64,000 nt of DNA from Flavobacterium cheongpyeongense (GTDB lineage: Bacteria; Bacteroidota; Bacteroidia; Flavobacteriales; Flavobacteriaceae). The translations under genes were made by a program, and so were the position numbers. Where the stretch lies: contig NZ_QJHK01000009.1 of NCBI RefSeq assembly GCF_003202435.1, positions 62,001-126,000 of the forward strand, read 5' to 3'. Under the pieces are notes generated by a model, which saw nothing but the letters and a program-made list of their open reading frames with translations, made no database searches and had not been told where the DNA came from. Position 1 is the first letter of the stretch. Each line of letters begins with the position of its first letter. Shown here piece after piece: positions 25,628 through 35,790 of the stretch.

Positions 25628-28600
25628 ATGAATAATTTTTCATTTTACAAGGATGGGAAAGGTCTTTATTGCCTATTTTTCATATGGCTTTGTTTTTCTT
25701 TTTCATCTATTTATTCCAAAAATACAGTCCGGCACTGTACTATTTTTACTCAACAACATCAAATACAGGGAACTATAACCGATGGCATTAATCCTTTGCC
25801 TGGGGTAACTATTGCTGTAAAAAATAAAATTAATAATGCAGCCATTTCCGACTATAGTGGTCAATACACTCTTTCCACCTCTTCTACCGATACCTTAATT
25901 GTTTCATTTATAGGTTTTAAAACTACCCTCGTACCAATAAAAGGGCGTAAAACTGTAGATGTTCAATTGATTTATGACACAACAACTTTACAGGAGGTTC
26001 GTGTTAATGCTGGATATTATTCAGTTAAAGAAAGTGAACGTACCGGAAGTATTGCCCAAATTACTTCAAAAGACATAGAGAAACAGCCCGTAACAAATGT
26101 GCTTGCAGCTATGCAGGGCAGGATGGCTGGAGTAAATATTACCCAGACAACCGGAGTTGCAGGTGGAGGGTTTGATATTCAAATTCGTGGAAGAAACAGC
26201 ATTCGAAGTGATGGAAACGCACCTTTGTATATTATTGACGGAGTTCCTTATTCTTCACAAACTGTCGGCAGCAGCCGCAGTACCGTTGTGCTTCCTTCTG
26301 CTTCTGATCCGTTAAATTCTATTAATCCTGCTGATATTGAAAGTATTGAAGTACTGAAAGATGCTGATGCGACTGCTATCTACGGTTCGCGTGGAGCGAA
26401 TGGTGTTGTTTTGATTACAACTAAAAAAGGAAAAGAAGGATTGACTCGTTACACATTAGATGTACGGCAAGGTATAGGCAAGGTTACAAATTTTATGGAT
26501 CTGTTAAAGACAGATCAATATCTGGAGATGCGCCGGGAAGCTTTTGCTAATGACGGTATTGATTATGGCCCTAGTGATTATGATGTAAATGGCACATGGG
26601 ATCAAAGCAGATATACCAACTGGCAGAAAGAACTTCTGGGAGGAATGGCAAGTTATACAGACATTCAGGCATCATTATCCGGAGGTTCTTCAAAAACACA
26701 ATTTCTTATCAGTTCTGCCTTTCATAAAGAAACAACCGTTTTTCCGGGAGACTACCACTATAACAAAGCAAACGTGCGTTTTAATCTTAATCATCAATCT
26801 GAAGATGGCAGATTTCAAATCAACACGACGGCAGGATTTACGGCACAGAAAAATAACCAGCCGGGAATTGACCTCACACAATTTGTGGTTCTTCTGGCTC
26901 CAAATGCACCTTCTTTATACGATGAGTCTGGAAACCTTAATTGGGAGAACAGCACTTGGGAAAACCCTCTGTCTTATCTGGAGGGCAAATATAAAACTGC
27001 AACCAATGACCTGATTGCAAATACAATGCTGTCCTATGCAATATTGCCTAGTTTAACTGCAAAAGCAAGTCTGGGTTTTACCAATACAAATCATAACGAA
27101 ACCCGCACACAGCCTTCTACTATGTTTGATCCTGCCTATCAGCTCGGAAGCGAATATTCTATTATAACTGCAACCGACACCCAAAGGCAGTCATGGATTA
27201 TAGAACCCCAAATCGAATGGCATAAATCCTATGGAAAATTAAAAACACAGGCATTATTGGGTAGTACATTTCAAAAATTATCCGGCAGTCAGCTTGTACA
27301 GGAAGCAACCGGATTTACAAGCAATGCCCTTATTTACAGCTTATCTTCAGCAACGGTTCTCAAAGCAATAGCAGATACTGAATCCATTTATAAATATCAG
27401 GCAGTATTTGCCCGTTTGAATTTTGTTTTTAACGAGAGGTATATTTTAAACCTGACTGGAAGACGTGATGGTTCAAGCCGTTTTGGTCCCGGAAATCAGT
27501 TTGCTAATTTTGGCGCTGTTGGAGGCGCATGGATTTTCTCTAATAAAAACCAGACTAAAACCATTAATCCTGTTATTAGTTTTGGTAAGTTAAGAGCCAG
27601 TTACGGAACTACGGGCAGTGATCAGATTGGGGATTATCAGTTCATGGACACGTATTCTACTGCCAGTACAAATTATGGAGGCGTAACCGGAATAGCGCCA
27701 ACTCGTTTATTTAATGCAGACTTTGCGTGGGAAATTAATAAAAAAGCGGAAGCTGCCATAGAACTTGGTTTTTTCAGGGACAGGATTTTCTTTACGGGTG
27801 CATGGTATCAAAACCGTTCCTCCAATCAGCTCGTTGGTATTCCATTACCTGGAACAACAGGGTTTCCCTCTATTCAATCTAATTTGGATGCATCAGTACA
27901 AAATAGCGGAGTTGAACTCACTTTAAGAACTGTCAATTTTGAAAAAGAGAGTTTTAAATGGATCACGAACTTCAATATCTCTTTTGCCAAAAATAAATTA
28001 TTGTCCTTTCCCAATTTAAAGGGGTCGACTTATCAGAACCAATTTGTAATCGGTGCCCCCCTTACTATAATAAAAGCCTACCATTATACCGGAATAGATG
28101 CACAGACCGGAATTTACCAATTTGAGGATATTAATAACGATGGCCGTATAACATCGCCCGAAGACAAGCAGACTGTTGTAGATTTCAGTCCTGATTTTTT
28201 TGGAGGATTACAGAATCAAATTAATTGGAGAAGATGGCAGGTTGATTTTCTGCTCCAGTTCTCAAAGCAAAAAAATTATAGTGAGGAATATAGTCTTGGC
28301 TTACCGGGAGCAAAGAGTAATCAAACAACCAGAATTCTTAACAGATGGCAGAACAGCGGAGACAATGCCGAATTTCAAAGATTTAGCACCAGTGCTGACG
28401 GGGAGGTTCTGGATGCCTCGGATAAATATTTCAACAGTGATGGAATCATTACCGATGCCTCTTATATACGCCTGAAGAACATCGCAATATCCTACACATT
28501 ACCAGAAGACTGGATAAAAGGAGTCCGATGTCGTCTTTCTTTTGAAGGACAGAACCTGCTGACTTTTACTCCCTATAAAGGCAATGACCCTGAATTTAAG

Positions 28601-28660
28601 TTTGCTGGATACCTGCCACCATTGAAAGTATTTACAACGGGACTTAATCTAACTTTTTAA
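25628..28660 (+). CDS. SusC/RagA-family TonB-dependent outer-membrane transporter
   Basis: A 1010-residue SusC-like protein. Signal peptide at ~1-31, then a carboxypeptidase-D-like domain (QIQGTITDGINPLPGVTIAV, ~45-115), a plug (VLAAMQGRMAGVNITQTTGV, GGFDIQIRGRNSI, PLYIIDGVPY, ATAIYGSRGANGVVLITTKK) and a beta barrel to the C-terminus (LKVFTTGLNLTF ends with an aromatic). It imports substrates across the outer membrane with energy from TonB, together with the SusD gene 16 bp downstream. The third gene is a peptidase, not a glycosidase, so peptides are the likely substrate class. No N-terminal STN domain, hence no direct sigma-factor signalling. Confidence 0.95.
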   Translation: MNNFSFYKDGKGLYCLFFIWLCFSFSSIYSKNTVRHCTIFTQQHQIQGTITDGINPLPGVTIAVKNKINNAAISDYSGQYTLSTSSTDTLIVSFIGFKTTLVPIKGRKTVDVQLIYDTTTLQEVRVNAGYYSVKESERTGSIAQITSKDIEKQPVTNVLAAMQGRMAGVNITQTTGVAGGGFDIQIRGRNSIRSDGNAPLYIIDGVPYSSQTVGSSRSTVVLPSASDPLNSINPADIESIEVLKDADATAIYGSRGANGVVLITTKKGKEGLTRYTLDVRQGIGKVTNFMDLLKTDQYLEMRREAFANDGIDYGPSDYDVNGTWDQSRYTNWQKELLGGMASYTDIQASLSGGSSKTQFLISSAFHKETTVFPGDYHYNKANVRFNLNHQSEDGRFQINTTAGFTAQKNNQPGIDLTQFVVLLAPNAPSLYDESGNLNWENSTWENPLSYLEGKYKTATNDLIANTMLSYAILPSLTAKASLGFTNTNHNETRTQPSTMFDPAYQLGSEYSIITATDTQRQSWIIEPQIEWHKSYGKLKTQALLGSTFQKLSGSQLVQEATGFTSNALIYSLSSATVLKAIADTESIYKYQAVFARLNFVFNERYILNLTGRRDGSSRFGPGNQFANFGAVGGAWIFSNKNQTKTINPVISFGKLRASYGTTGSDQIGDYQFMDTYSTASTNYGGVTGIAPTRLFNADFAWEINKKAEAAIELGFFRDRIFFTGAWYQNRSSNQLVGIPLPGTTGFPSIQSNLDASVQNSGVELTLRTVNFEKESFKWITNFNISFAKNKLLSFPNLKGSTYQNQFVIGAPLTIIKAYHYTGIDAQTGIYQFEDINNDGRITSPEDKQTVVDFSPDFFGGLQNQINWRRWQVDFLLQFSKQKNYSEEYSLGLPGAKSNQTTRILNRWQNSGDNAEFQRFSTSADGEVLDASDKYFNSDGIITDASYIRLKNIAISYTLPEDWIKGVRCRLSFEGQNLLTFTPYKGNDPEFKFAGYLPPLKVFTTGLNLTF

Positions 28661-28675
28661 ACTAATACTAACATT

Positions 28676-30082
28676 ATGGAAACTAAATTATATCTACGGA
28701 AGCAAATAACCCTTTTTAAAAGAATAATTATCTCTTTATTAGTGATTTCGGGTTACAGTTGTGAATCGTTTGTCGAGGTTAACAGCCCATCGGGACAACT
28801 TTCTACAGAAGAAGTCTTTGAAAATAAGAGTACCGCCAATGCAGCAATTTCAAATATTTATGCCAGCCTGCGCGATTCGGGGATGTTAACAGGAAACAGT
28901 GTGTCGATAACCACAAAAATGGGTGCTTATACAGATGAACTGAATTTCTATGGTATTAGTTCAGGCACAACATTAAATTTTTACAACAACACACTGCTGC
29001 CTACTAATCCACAAGTTGTAAGCTGGTGGAAAACAGCCTATTATCAAATATATGCCGCCAATTCAGTAATACAGGGAGTAACTGCTTCCGCTACCCTTGT
29101 CACTTCAGATAAAAATCAGTTAATTGGTGAAGCCCTATTTATAAGATCACTTTTGCATTTCTATTTATTGAATCTGTATGGTGATGTTCCTTATGTTACA
29201 GCAACAGATTACAAACAGAATACTACAATTGGGCGTTCCAGTACAAACCTGTTGTATTCGAAAATAATAGAGGATCTTCAGAATTCGTATTCACTTCTCC
29301 CTGAGAGTTATTTGTCCGCTGATCGCACACGTGCTAACAAAGCTGTAGTAATGGCACTTCTTGCAAGGGTTTATCTGTATTCAAGGGCATGGGCTGAAGC
29401 TGCCAATGCGGCTTCATATATCCTAAACAATACCGGAACATACAAATGGGAAAACGATCTGAGTAAAATATTCCTAAAAGGAAGCACTGTCACCATCTGG
29501 CAGTACAAGCCGGGAGTTGAAGGTCAGAATAGCGCAGAGGGAGGATCAATGATTTTACTTACCGGACCACCTGCCGATGTAGCACTTAATCCAAACTTTG
29601 TCAATGCCTTTGAAATTGGTGACCAGAGAAGACAAAAATGGATTGGCTCGGTATCAAAAGGAACTTCCACATGGTATTTCGCAGCCAAATACAAAGTCAA
29701 ATTAAAGACTGCCACTTCAACTGAATATTCCATAATCTTCAGGCTTGCCGAACAGTATCTCATACGTGCTGAAGCAAGGGCGCAGCAGGGAGACCTGATA
29801 GGAGCCAAAGAAGACCTCAACAAAATAAGGCAGAATGCAGGATTAGGAAATACCCCTGCAGTTTCACAGCAGGAAATATTGGACGCTGTTATCCGGGAAC
29901 GCCGATTTGAACTATTTACTGAATCGGCCCACCGGTTCTTTGATTTGAAAAGAACCGGACAACTGGATTCACAATTGCTAGGAGTAAAAAATGGGTGGAA
30001 TTCAACCGACAATCTTCTCCCTGTCCCTGAATCTGAACTGACTCTGAATCCTAATTTACTTCCTCAGAATCCAGGATATTAA
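28676..30082 (+). CDS. SusD/RagB-family substrate-binding lipoprotein
   Basis: A 468-residue SusD-like protein with a lipoprotein signal (IIISLLVISGYSC), the family start FVEVNSPSGQLSTEEVF, an internal AEALFIRSLLHFYLLNLYGD-type TPR helix (here GEALFIRSLLHFYLLNLYGD) and the conserved C-terminal block DAVIRERRFELFTESAHRFF with DLKRTGQ. It caps the SusC barrel on the cell surface and binds the ligand. Encoded 16 bp after susC and 14 bp before the peptidase gene, so it belongs to one operon. Confidence 0.94.
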   Translation: METKLYLRKQITLFKRIIISLLVISGYSCESFVEVNSPSGQLSTEEVFENKSTANAAISNIYASLRDSGMLTGNSVSITTKMGAYTDELNFYGISSGTTLNFYNNTLLPTNPQVVSWWKTAYYQIYAANSVIQGVTASATLVTSDKNQLIGEALFIRSLLHFYLLNLYGDVPYVTATDYKQNTTIGRSSTNLLYSKIIEDLQNSYSLLPESYLSADRTRANKAVVMALLARVYLYSRAWAEAANAASYILNNTGTYKWENDLSKIFLKGSTVTIWQYKPGVEGQNSAEGGSMILLTGPPADVALNPNFVNAFEIGDQRRQKWIGSVSKGTSTWYFAAKYKVKLKTATSTEYSIIFRLAEQYLIRAEARAQQGDLIGAKEDLNKIRQNAGLGNTPAVSQQEILDAVIRERRFELFTESAHRFFDLKRTGQLDSQLLGVKNGWNSTDNLLPVPESELTLNPNLLPQNPGY

Positions 30083-30095
30083 TACCGTATAAAAG

Positions 30096-32738
30096 ATGAA
30101 AAAGGATTTAAGATTTGTTTACGGAGTGCTTTCCGTACTCATATTTGAATTAGTAACCTGTTCCGCTTCGGGACAGGGACTAATCAAAAAAAATATCAAT
30201 GATGCTGATTACAAATTGTGGAGCACAATGGAAACAAAAAACATTTCAGAAAATGGACAATGGTATACCTACAGTTTATCTTATGAGCAAGGTGCTGATA
30301 CACTGTTTGTAAAAAGTACCCAGAAAAATAAAAACTATGCCTTTTCAGGTACTTTGGCAGGAACCTTTCTGAAAGAAAAATGGTTTTGCAGCCGAAACGA
30401 TCAAAATGAACTTTCACTGCTTCATCTGCCTTCAGGGAAAATTGAGATTACAAAAAATGCAGATAACTACTCATTTACTTCAGACGAAAAATATTTGATT
30501 ATTTTTCTGCGCACAGACAAGCAAAAAAAAATAATCATTAAACCATTAGATGGTTCTGCATCTTATGAAATAGAAAATGTCAAGGGATATGCTTATAATC
30601 AAAAATCAAATCAGCTGATCTACAGCAAATCTGTATCCTATGGCTGCAGTGTTTCGATTTTAACTATAAAAGAAAAGTTCTCAGAATCAAAAATAATAGA
30701 AAGTGACAACTTTAACTATACAAGTTTTGTCTGGCAGCAAAACGCCGGATCTGCAGTATTCTCAAGGTCAAGAACTGATGTAAATACAGATTCTTCAGCA
30801 GAGGTAAAAGAATTGGTTTACTATAAAACCGATACACAAAAAATGTTTGTTTTCCAGCCCGACACCACTTTTGATTTTGATAAAAAATATGTAATAAAGT
30901 CCGAAACTGTTTCAGATATGATGATATCAGAGGATGGGAAAAGCGTCTTTTTTAAAATTAAAGGCCGAAATCCGAAATCCGAAAAAGCAGCAAAAAAAAT
31001 CGTGCAGGTATGGAATGCAGATGACAAATATTTAGAACCTGCTGAAAAGGAAAAAGACGGCAGTGTTAAAATGCCAAAGACAGTTGTATGGTGGCCTGAA
31101 AAAAATAATTTTAGAATACTGACAGATACTGTTTTCTCTAAATTGATGCTTGACACCAATAGAAAATTTGCAATCACATGGAATCCTGTCGCCAATGAAC
31201 CACAGTCAAATCTTCATGCTGCCAGAGATTACAAAACAATCAATCTTGGCACTGGACAGGAACAATATTTTTTAAAAGATTTTAATTATGAAGTTGATAA
31301 AATTGCCTTATCTCCAGCGGGAAAATACGTTACCTATTTTAAAAATAATCATTGGTGGATTTATAATATTGAGAAAAATATTCATACTAATCTCACTGCA
31401 GCTTTACAGGAATCTTTCTCTGTTGAAGATTTGGATCGCGGAGACGGCCCTCTTCCATACGGAAATCCCGGATGGACACCTGATGACCAATCCATTCTGC
31501 TCTATGACCGGTTTGACATATGGGAAATATCAATCGAAAATTTGAAAGCACTAAAATTAACACATGGAAGGAGCGAAAAAACAATATATAGGATAAGGCC
31601 AGTTTCAAATGAGCAGAAGCTAAAAGGTAATTTTGATGGTGTAACAAACGCTGTAATAAACGTAAACAAATCAATTATATTTCAATCAAAAGCTGAAAAT
31701 GTGAATGGATTATGGTGGTATAAAAAAAATAGTTCCATACTTCCAATTATATTGAGCAAAAATAAAATCTCAGATCCTGTAATGGCCTTGAACACTGAAA
31801 CTGTGATCTACAAAGAAGAAAGTTTTGAAACACCACCAAGGCTTATTTTACAAGAAAAAAAAGAAAAAAAAGCACAGACACTATATCAGAGTAATTCTCA
31901 TTTTAAGCATTTCAATTCAGGAACCTCCTCAGTAATTCATTACCGTAATAGGAATGGAAATAGTATTAAGGCTGCATTATTTTATCCTGCAAATTATAAT
32001 CATGAAAAACTTTATCCTATGATCGTTCATGTGTATGAGAAACAATCAGAAACTGTACACGATTATATTAATCCATCGCTTTACAGTGGCAATGGTTTTA
32101 ATGTCAGTCACTATACAAATAATGGCTATTTTGTTTTGCTCCCAGACATTGTGTATGAGTTTGGCAATCCGGGAAATTCTGCTGTTGATTGTGTTGTTGC
32201 AGCAACGAAGAAAGCATTGGAAATTGTTCCGGTCAACCCTAAAAGGATAGGCTTGATTGGGCATTCATTTGGAGGGTATGAAGTAGATTATATAATTACG
32301 CAAACTAATATTTTTTCCGCTGCCGTAGCGGGTGCGGCAATCACTGATCTTATAAGTGGCTACCTTTATGTTTCGTGGAATTTCAACCGCCCCAATTTCT
32401 TTCAGTACGAGTCCGGTCAGCTTCGAATGGACGGCTCGATTTTTAAAAATTTCCTTAGTTATCTGGCTAACTCGCCGGTGTATTATGCAGATCGGGTAAC
32501 AACTCCGCTTTTATCATGGGCAGGTGAGGCAGACAGACATGTACATTATTATCAGACTATAGAATTTTATCTAGCCTTGCGCCGTCTTGGTAAAAAAAAT
32601 GTAATGCTTCTATATCCGGATCAGCAGCATGTTTTAACTGATAAAGAACAGCAAAAACATTTAACAGAATATGTGATGCGGTGGTTTGATAATTACTTAT
32701 CAGCAAAAAGTAACCCTGAATTTATTAAAGTAAATTAA
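30096..32738 (+). CDS. S9 family (prolyl oligopeptidase) serine peptidase
   Basis: An 880-residue secreted peptidase: a hydrophobic N-terminal signal peptide, a beta-propeller-like region to about residue 600, then an alpha/beta-hydrolase domain. Catalytic residues: Ser in GLIGHSFGGYE near 724, Asp in WAGEADRHVH near 813, His in PDQQHVLTD near 844. S9 enzymes cleave short peptides. It ends the SusCD operon and is closed by the terminator at 32745-32770. The context suggests cleavage of peptides brought in by SusCD, or processing of the Cys-rich protein encoded convergently. Confidence 0.9.
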   Translation: MKKDLRFVYGVLSVLIFELVTCSASGQGLIKKNINDADYKLWSTMETKNISENGQWYTYSLSYEQGADTLFVKSTQKNKNYAFSGTLAGTFLKEKWFCSRNDQNELSLLHLPSGKIEITKNADNYSFTSDEKYLIIFLRTDKQKKIIIKPLDGSASYEIENVKGYAYNQKSNQLIYSKSVSYGCSVSILTIKEKFSESKIIESDNFNYTSFVWQQNAGSAVFSRSRTDVNTDSSAEVKELVYYKTDTQKMFVFQPDTTFDFDKKYVIKSETVSDMMISEDGKSVFFKIKGRNPKSEKAAKKIVQVWNADDKYLEPAEKEKDGSVKMPKTVVWWPEKNNFRILTDTVFSKLMLDTNRKFAITWNPVANEPQSNLHAARDYKTINLGTGQEQYFLKDFNYEVDKIALSPAGKYVTYFKNNHWWIYNIEKNIHTNLTAALQESFSVEDLDRGDGPLPYGNPGWTPDDQSILLYDRFDIWEISIENLKALKLTHGRSEKTIYRIRPVSNEQKLKGNFDGVTNAVINVNKSIIFQSKAENVNGLWWYKKNSSILPIILSKNKISDPVMALNTETVIYKEESFETPPRLILQEKKEKKAQTLYQSNSHFKHFNSGTSSVIHYRNRNGNSIKAALFYPANYNHEKLYPMIVHVYEKQSETVHDYINPSLYSGNGFNVSHYTNNGYFVLLPDIVYEFGNPGNSAVDCVVAATKKALEIVPVNPKRIGLIGHSFGGYEVDYIITQTNIFSAAVAGAAITDLISGYLYVSWNFNRPNFFQYESGQLRMDGSIFKNFLSYLANSPVYYADRVTTPLLSWAGEADRHVHYYQTIEFYLALRRLGKKNVMLLYPDQQHVLTDKEQQKHLTEYVMRWFDNYLSAKSNPEFIKVN

Positions 32739-32744
32739 AAAATA

Positions 32745-32770
32745 AATGCAGTTCTTTTGGAACTGCATTT
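32745..32770. terminator. Bidirectional terminator between peptidase and DUF6520 gene
   Basis: AAATGCAGTTC and GAACTGCATTT form a perfect 11-bp stem around TTTT, flanked by A-rich and T-rich sequence on both sides. It lies 7 bp past the peptidase stop and 8 bp past the stop of the convergent gene. Confidence 0.85.
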
Positions 32771-32777
32771 ACCGTTT

Positions 32778-33071
32778 TTATTGTTGCGGTCTATAAACTT
32801 CGACCGTACAGGCACCATTAGCATTTTTTGCATATACCTGTTGTGAGGCTGGATTAGCTGACACTCGGCAAATTGCACCGAAATTATCAGTATCACATTC
32901 ATAAGTCTGCTCCTCATTACATAATCCGGCCGGATTTAGCCTTACGTAACCATCAATCAATGCTGTAGATCTACTATTTTTCTCCATAGCATTAGTTGTA
33001 AAAGCACCTGCTATCGCAAGGGCAAATACGGCAGCAGGAATAACCACCTGTTTTGAAAAAATTGTTTTCAT
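32778..33071 (-). CDS. DUF6520 small secreted Cys-containing protein
   Basis: A 97-residue protein of the DUF6520 type: a basic start, a hydrophobic signal (VVIPAAVFALAIAGAFTTNA) and a mature part of about 68 residues with four Cys (GLCNEEQTYECDTDNFGAIC and NGACTVEVY). Four conserved Cys suggest two disulfides. DUF6520 proteins are found in Flavobacteriia next to SusCD and MauE-like genes; no function is known to me. It shares the minus strand with the MauE-like gene, 79 bp apart, and is convergent with the peptidase operon. Confidence 0.75.
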   Translation of the reverse strand: MKTIFSKQVVIPAAVFALAIAGAFTTNAMEKNSRSTALIDGYVRLNPAGLCNEEQTYECDTDNFGAICRVSANPASQQVYAKNANGACTVEVYRPQQ

Positions 33072-33150
33072 GATTTAAATAATTTATGGTTAATGATCTA
33101 CTCTATCACAGGTTTTCGATCTTCCCCTGATACTGCGCTGTATATTATAA

Positions 33151-34662
33151 TTACTTTTTGTAATGTATTGTAATACCACTGCCAAGCACGTAACTGACCA
33201 AATGAGTCCCGATAATGGCATACAATTGATTGTCACTCACAATAAAATCTTTTAGTTTTTTATTTTCAATATGGTAGACATAAAAACTGGACACATAGGA
33301 TCTGTCATTTAAATTGTATACATCTATTACAGAGGCCTGATTCCACATTTTTTTATCTTCATATCTTCCAATTATTCCTGAGTTTATAAACAGCAGATTT
33401 TTATGAATAGCAGCAGATTTATTGACAATTACTGGTGGAGCGGCAAACTTTTTTTCGCCTCTGCTGCTTATATAAGCAACTTTTACTTTTTCAGGACTAA
33501 GTGTATCGATAGTATTGCTTCTAAAAGCAAGATTTAAATTTTGATCTGCAACTATAAACTCATTACGGTAATAATAGATGTAAACATGTTTCTGGGAATA
33601 AAAGTCATAATAAAATCTTCCGTCAACATCAAACATTCCATCAACTTGCTTTTGTAATAAATCAGGCTTTATACTTATTTTAGAGGGATTTCCAAAGTAT
33701 AAAGTTCCTAATTCACTTTGATTGCTTTGTTTGTCAATAGTTCTAAATGATATGTGAACCGAATCAATGACCTGAGGCTGTGTGAATCGAATAGAACCAT
33801 TCCATTTATATCTTGCCTTCCAATTTGAAATACTGCCTTTAAATATTGAAGCAACATTTCCATCAATCAAATAAAAAGAAGAGTCAATAATTTTTAACCG
33901 TACAGCGGTAGACAAAAGGTGACTATTCACTGTGATTTTATGTTTCGCATTACTTCTGAGTAAAGAATCCCACTCTGTTACCAGCAATGGACTACTTGTA
34001 TTACCCAAATAGATTTTACCCTTTGAAAAACCTGAAAAATAAAAAGAATTGTATTGTATCTGTGTATCATATTTTTTTTCTGTGCCCTGAGGATAGCGCC
34101 TGATAAATGAATTATCATAACGCATCATATTTTCTGACTTGATAAATAATCCGGCCATTAGCATAACTGCCAACAAAGCACAGCCTGCAAGAGAGAGAGA
34201 TTTTCGTTTTTTTTCTTTTCTAAAGCCTCCCTCTGCAGTATTTTTAAATGGGATAATTAGTATCGCAACTGCGGATATAATAACAAAGAAAATATTAAAA
34301 ACCAGATGCTCTTTCCAATTTAATTTTTCCAGTATGCCTCCACACGAACAAGGTATAAAAGAACTGTAATTTAAAATAATGTATATGTAAACTGTAAACA
34401 TGACCATCAGCCCAAAAGCAAAATATAATGCCTGTAATCTGGTTCTTTTAAATACAAGTAAAACTGAAATCAAAAGTTCTAAAATGATAACTCCCCAGGA
34501 AATTAGTCCGGCAAATGCACTAAGCAGTGGAGATTGTGCTAATTGTATTTGAAAATTCTCAAAGTCAAGCATTTTAGTTACTGCCGCATAGACAAACAAT
34601 AGAACCAGCAATAAGCAAATTGAGTCCAAAATTATATTCTTAAGTTTTGCATTTGATTTCAT
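33151..34662 (-). CDS. MauE/DoxX-like membrane protein with C-terminal extracytoplasmic domain
   Basis: A 503-residue protein. The first ~150 residues form four membrane helices of the MauE/DoxX redox-associated type, with the paired-Cys motif PCSCGG near residue 105 in a loop. A fifth hydrophobic segment follows (SLAGCALLAVMLMAGLFI), then a ~320-residue domain of repeated beta strands, propeller-like. MauE-type proteins are linked to disulfide formation in periplasmic proteins, which suits the four-Cys DUF6520 protein encoded just downstream. The C-terminal domain is not part of the MauE core; I cannot name it. Confidence 0.75.
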   Translation of the reverse strand: MKSNAKLKNIILDSICLLLVLLFVYAAVTKMLDFENFQIQLAQSPLLSAFAGLISWGVIILELLISVLLVFKRTRLQALYFAFGLMVMFTVYIYIILNYSSFIPCSCGGILEKLNWKEHLVFNIFFVIISAVAILIIPFKNTAEGGFRKEKKRKSLSLAGCALLAVMLMAGLFIKSENMMRYDNSFIRRYPQGTEKKYDTQIQYNSFYFSGFSKGKIYLGNTSSPLLVTEWDSLLRSNAKHKITVNSHLLSTAVRLKIIDSSFYLIDGNVASIFKGSISNWKARYKWNGSIRFTQPQVIDSVHISFRTIDKQSNQSELGTLYFGNPSKISIKPDLLQKQVDGMFDVDGRFYYDFYSQKHVYIYYYRNEFIVADQNLNLAFRSNTIDTLSPEKVKVAYISSRGEKKFAAPPVIVNKSAAIHKNLLFINSGIIGRYEDKKMWNQASVIDVYNLNDRSYVSSFYVYHIENKKLKDFIVSDNQLYAIIGTHLVSYVLGSGITIHYKK

Positions 34663-34939
34663 TGTAATTGAAATTAATTAAACGAAGCAATTAATCATAT
34701 TTGAAATAATAGCAATTCTTTAGATGAGGTTTTATTCAAGAACCAATTTAGTTGTAGTATTTAATAAGTTTTAAGCCTGGCAGAAATTAACAACTTGTAA
34801 GTAAAGAATTGATTTATAATGTTATGGACAAAATTAAATCACTTGCTGATATAAATTATTATCAAAAACCTGCCAAGATTTTTCAATAACATTCAATCGT
34901 AGTTAAAAAACAGGATAAGGTGCAGTTTATAATGAAAAA

Positions 34940-34972
34940 GATGCCATTAGAAAAATAATTTCTAATGACATC
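34940..34972 (-). terminator. Terminator of the 99-residue gene
   Basis: GATGCCATTAGAAA and TTTCTAATGACATC form a stem with one mismatch around AATAA. On the minus strand it is followed by TTTTTC. It lies 28 bp beyond the stop at 35000. The rest of 34663-34999 is AT-rich and holds no gene; it must contain the promoter of the MauE-like gene, but I see no clear box. Confidence 0.7.
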
Positions 34973-34999
34973 AAAGTAATTTGTGATTTTTAACTGTTG

Positions 35000-35299
35000 C
35001 TACTTTATTGTATCGCCAAGTAAACTTAGTTTTTCACTAAGTTCAATTAGCCCGGCTTTTTGTAAACATTCCTCTCCAAATAGTTTTAACTCCTGAAGAT
35101 TTTCTTCTTGAATACTTGTCATAAGAATCGATGGTTTATCATTCTCCTTAGCAGATAATCCACGTTCAATAACATGGTTTAATAGCAATACATTTTTTCG
35201 TGAAATTTTCAAATCAATCTTCACTACATCATTCATGCCTGGGATACTAAGTACAGTATCAAAAACCTTGGCCACATCATTTGTTGTCATAATCTTCAC
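35000..35299 (-). CDS. Hypothetical 99-residue protein
   Basis: A small soluble protein, helical, starting MKIMTTNDVAKVFDTVLSI and ending LSEKLSLLGDTIK, with a central KIDLKISRKNVLLLNHVIE segment. No motif recognised. It has its own terminator and a palindrome (35354-35372) 55 bp upstream, so it is a regulated single gene at the edge of the mobilisation region. Mobile-element hypotheticals of this size are frequent in Bacteroidota; the function is unknown. Confidence 0.65.
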   Translation of the reverse strand: MKIMTTNDVAKVFDTVLSIPGMNDVVKIDLKISRKNVLLLNHVIERGLSAKENDKPSILMTSIQEENLQELKLFGEECLQKAGLIELSEKLSLLGDTIK

Positions 35300-35353
35300 G
35301 TTTTTAATTAATAATTTATTTATACAAAGGTATAAAGCCAGTCTTAAAGTGTC

Positions 35354-35372
35354 ATGGACATAATATGTCCAT
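35354..35372. promoter_or_regulatory. Palindromic operator candidate
   Basis: ATGGACAT (35354-35361) and ATGTCCAT (35365-35372) are perfect 8-bp arms around AAT. It lies 55 bp upstream of the minus-strand gene starting at 35299. The following stretch to 35790 has no supported gene; a 72-codon frame at 35434-35652 looks random. Confidence 0.5.
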
Positions 35373-35790
35373 CATAGGTAAAATCCATTTCGCTTACTTA
35401 ATTTTGTCTCTGAATTAAACAGCAAAGATCAAAATGAGCAATCAAAAACCTTCCTTAAAACAGTCAGGATTTTGTTGTTTTAAATTGGTTTATTGCTTTG
35501 AAAGAGCACGTTTTCAATCTAAAATTCGGAAGATAAATCGGCATAATAGCTACCAGGTTATAATAGTTCTGAATTTTATGCAGTGTGCACTTTCTTTGAG
35601 TTCTAAAAATAAAAATGAAATAGATTTTAGAAAAAAAACATTAAAAATTTAATGACTGTCTTTATAGTGTATTAAGTTCTATGAACAATACAGTCAAAAT
35701 ATCAAATTGTCAAAAAAGAGGTAATAATTGGATATTTTGAATTTTTAAAATCTTAGAAAATACTAGAATGTCTAAAGAACATTAAAGTAT

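Noticed and set aside
35434..35652. A 72-codon plus-strand frame before the oriT candidate
   Set aside because: Low-complexity, Lys/Asn-rich ending, no family resemblance and no promoter or coupling.
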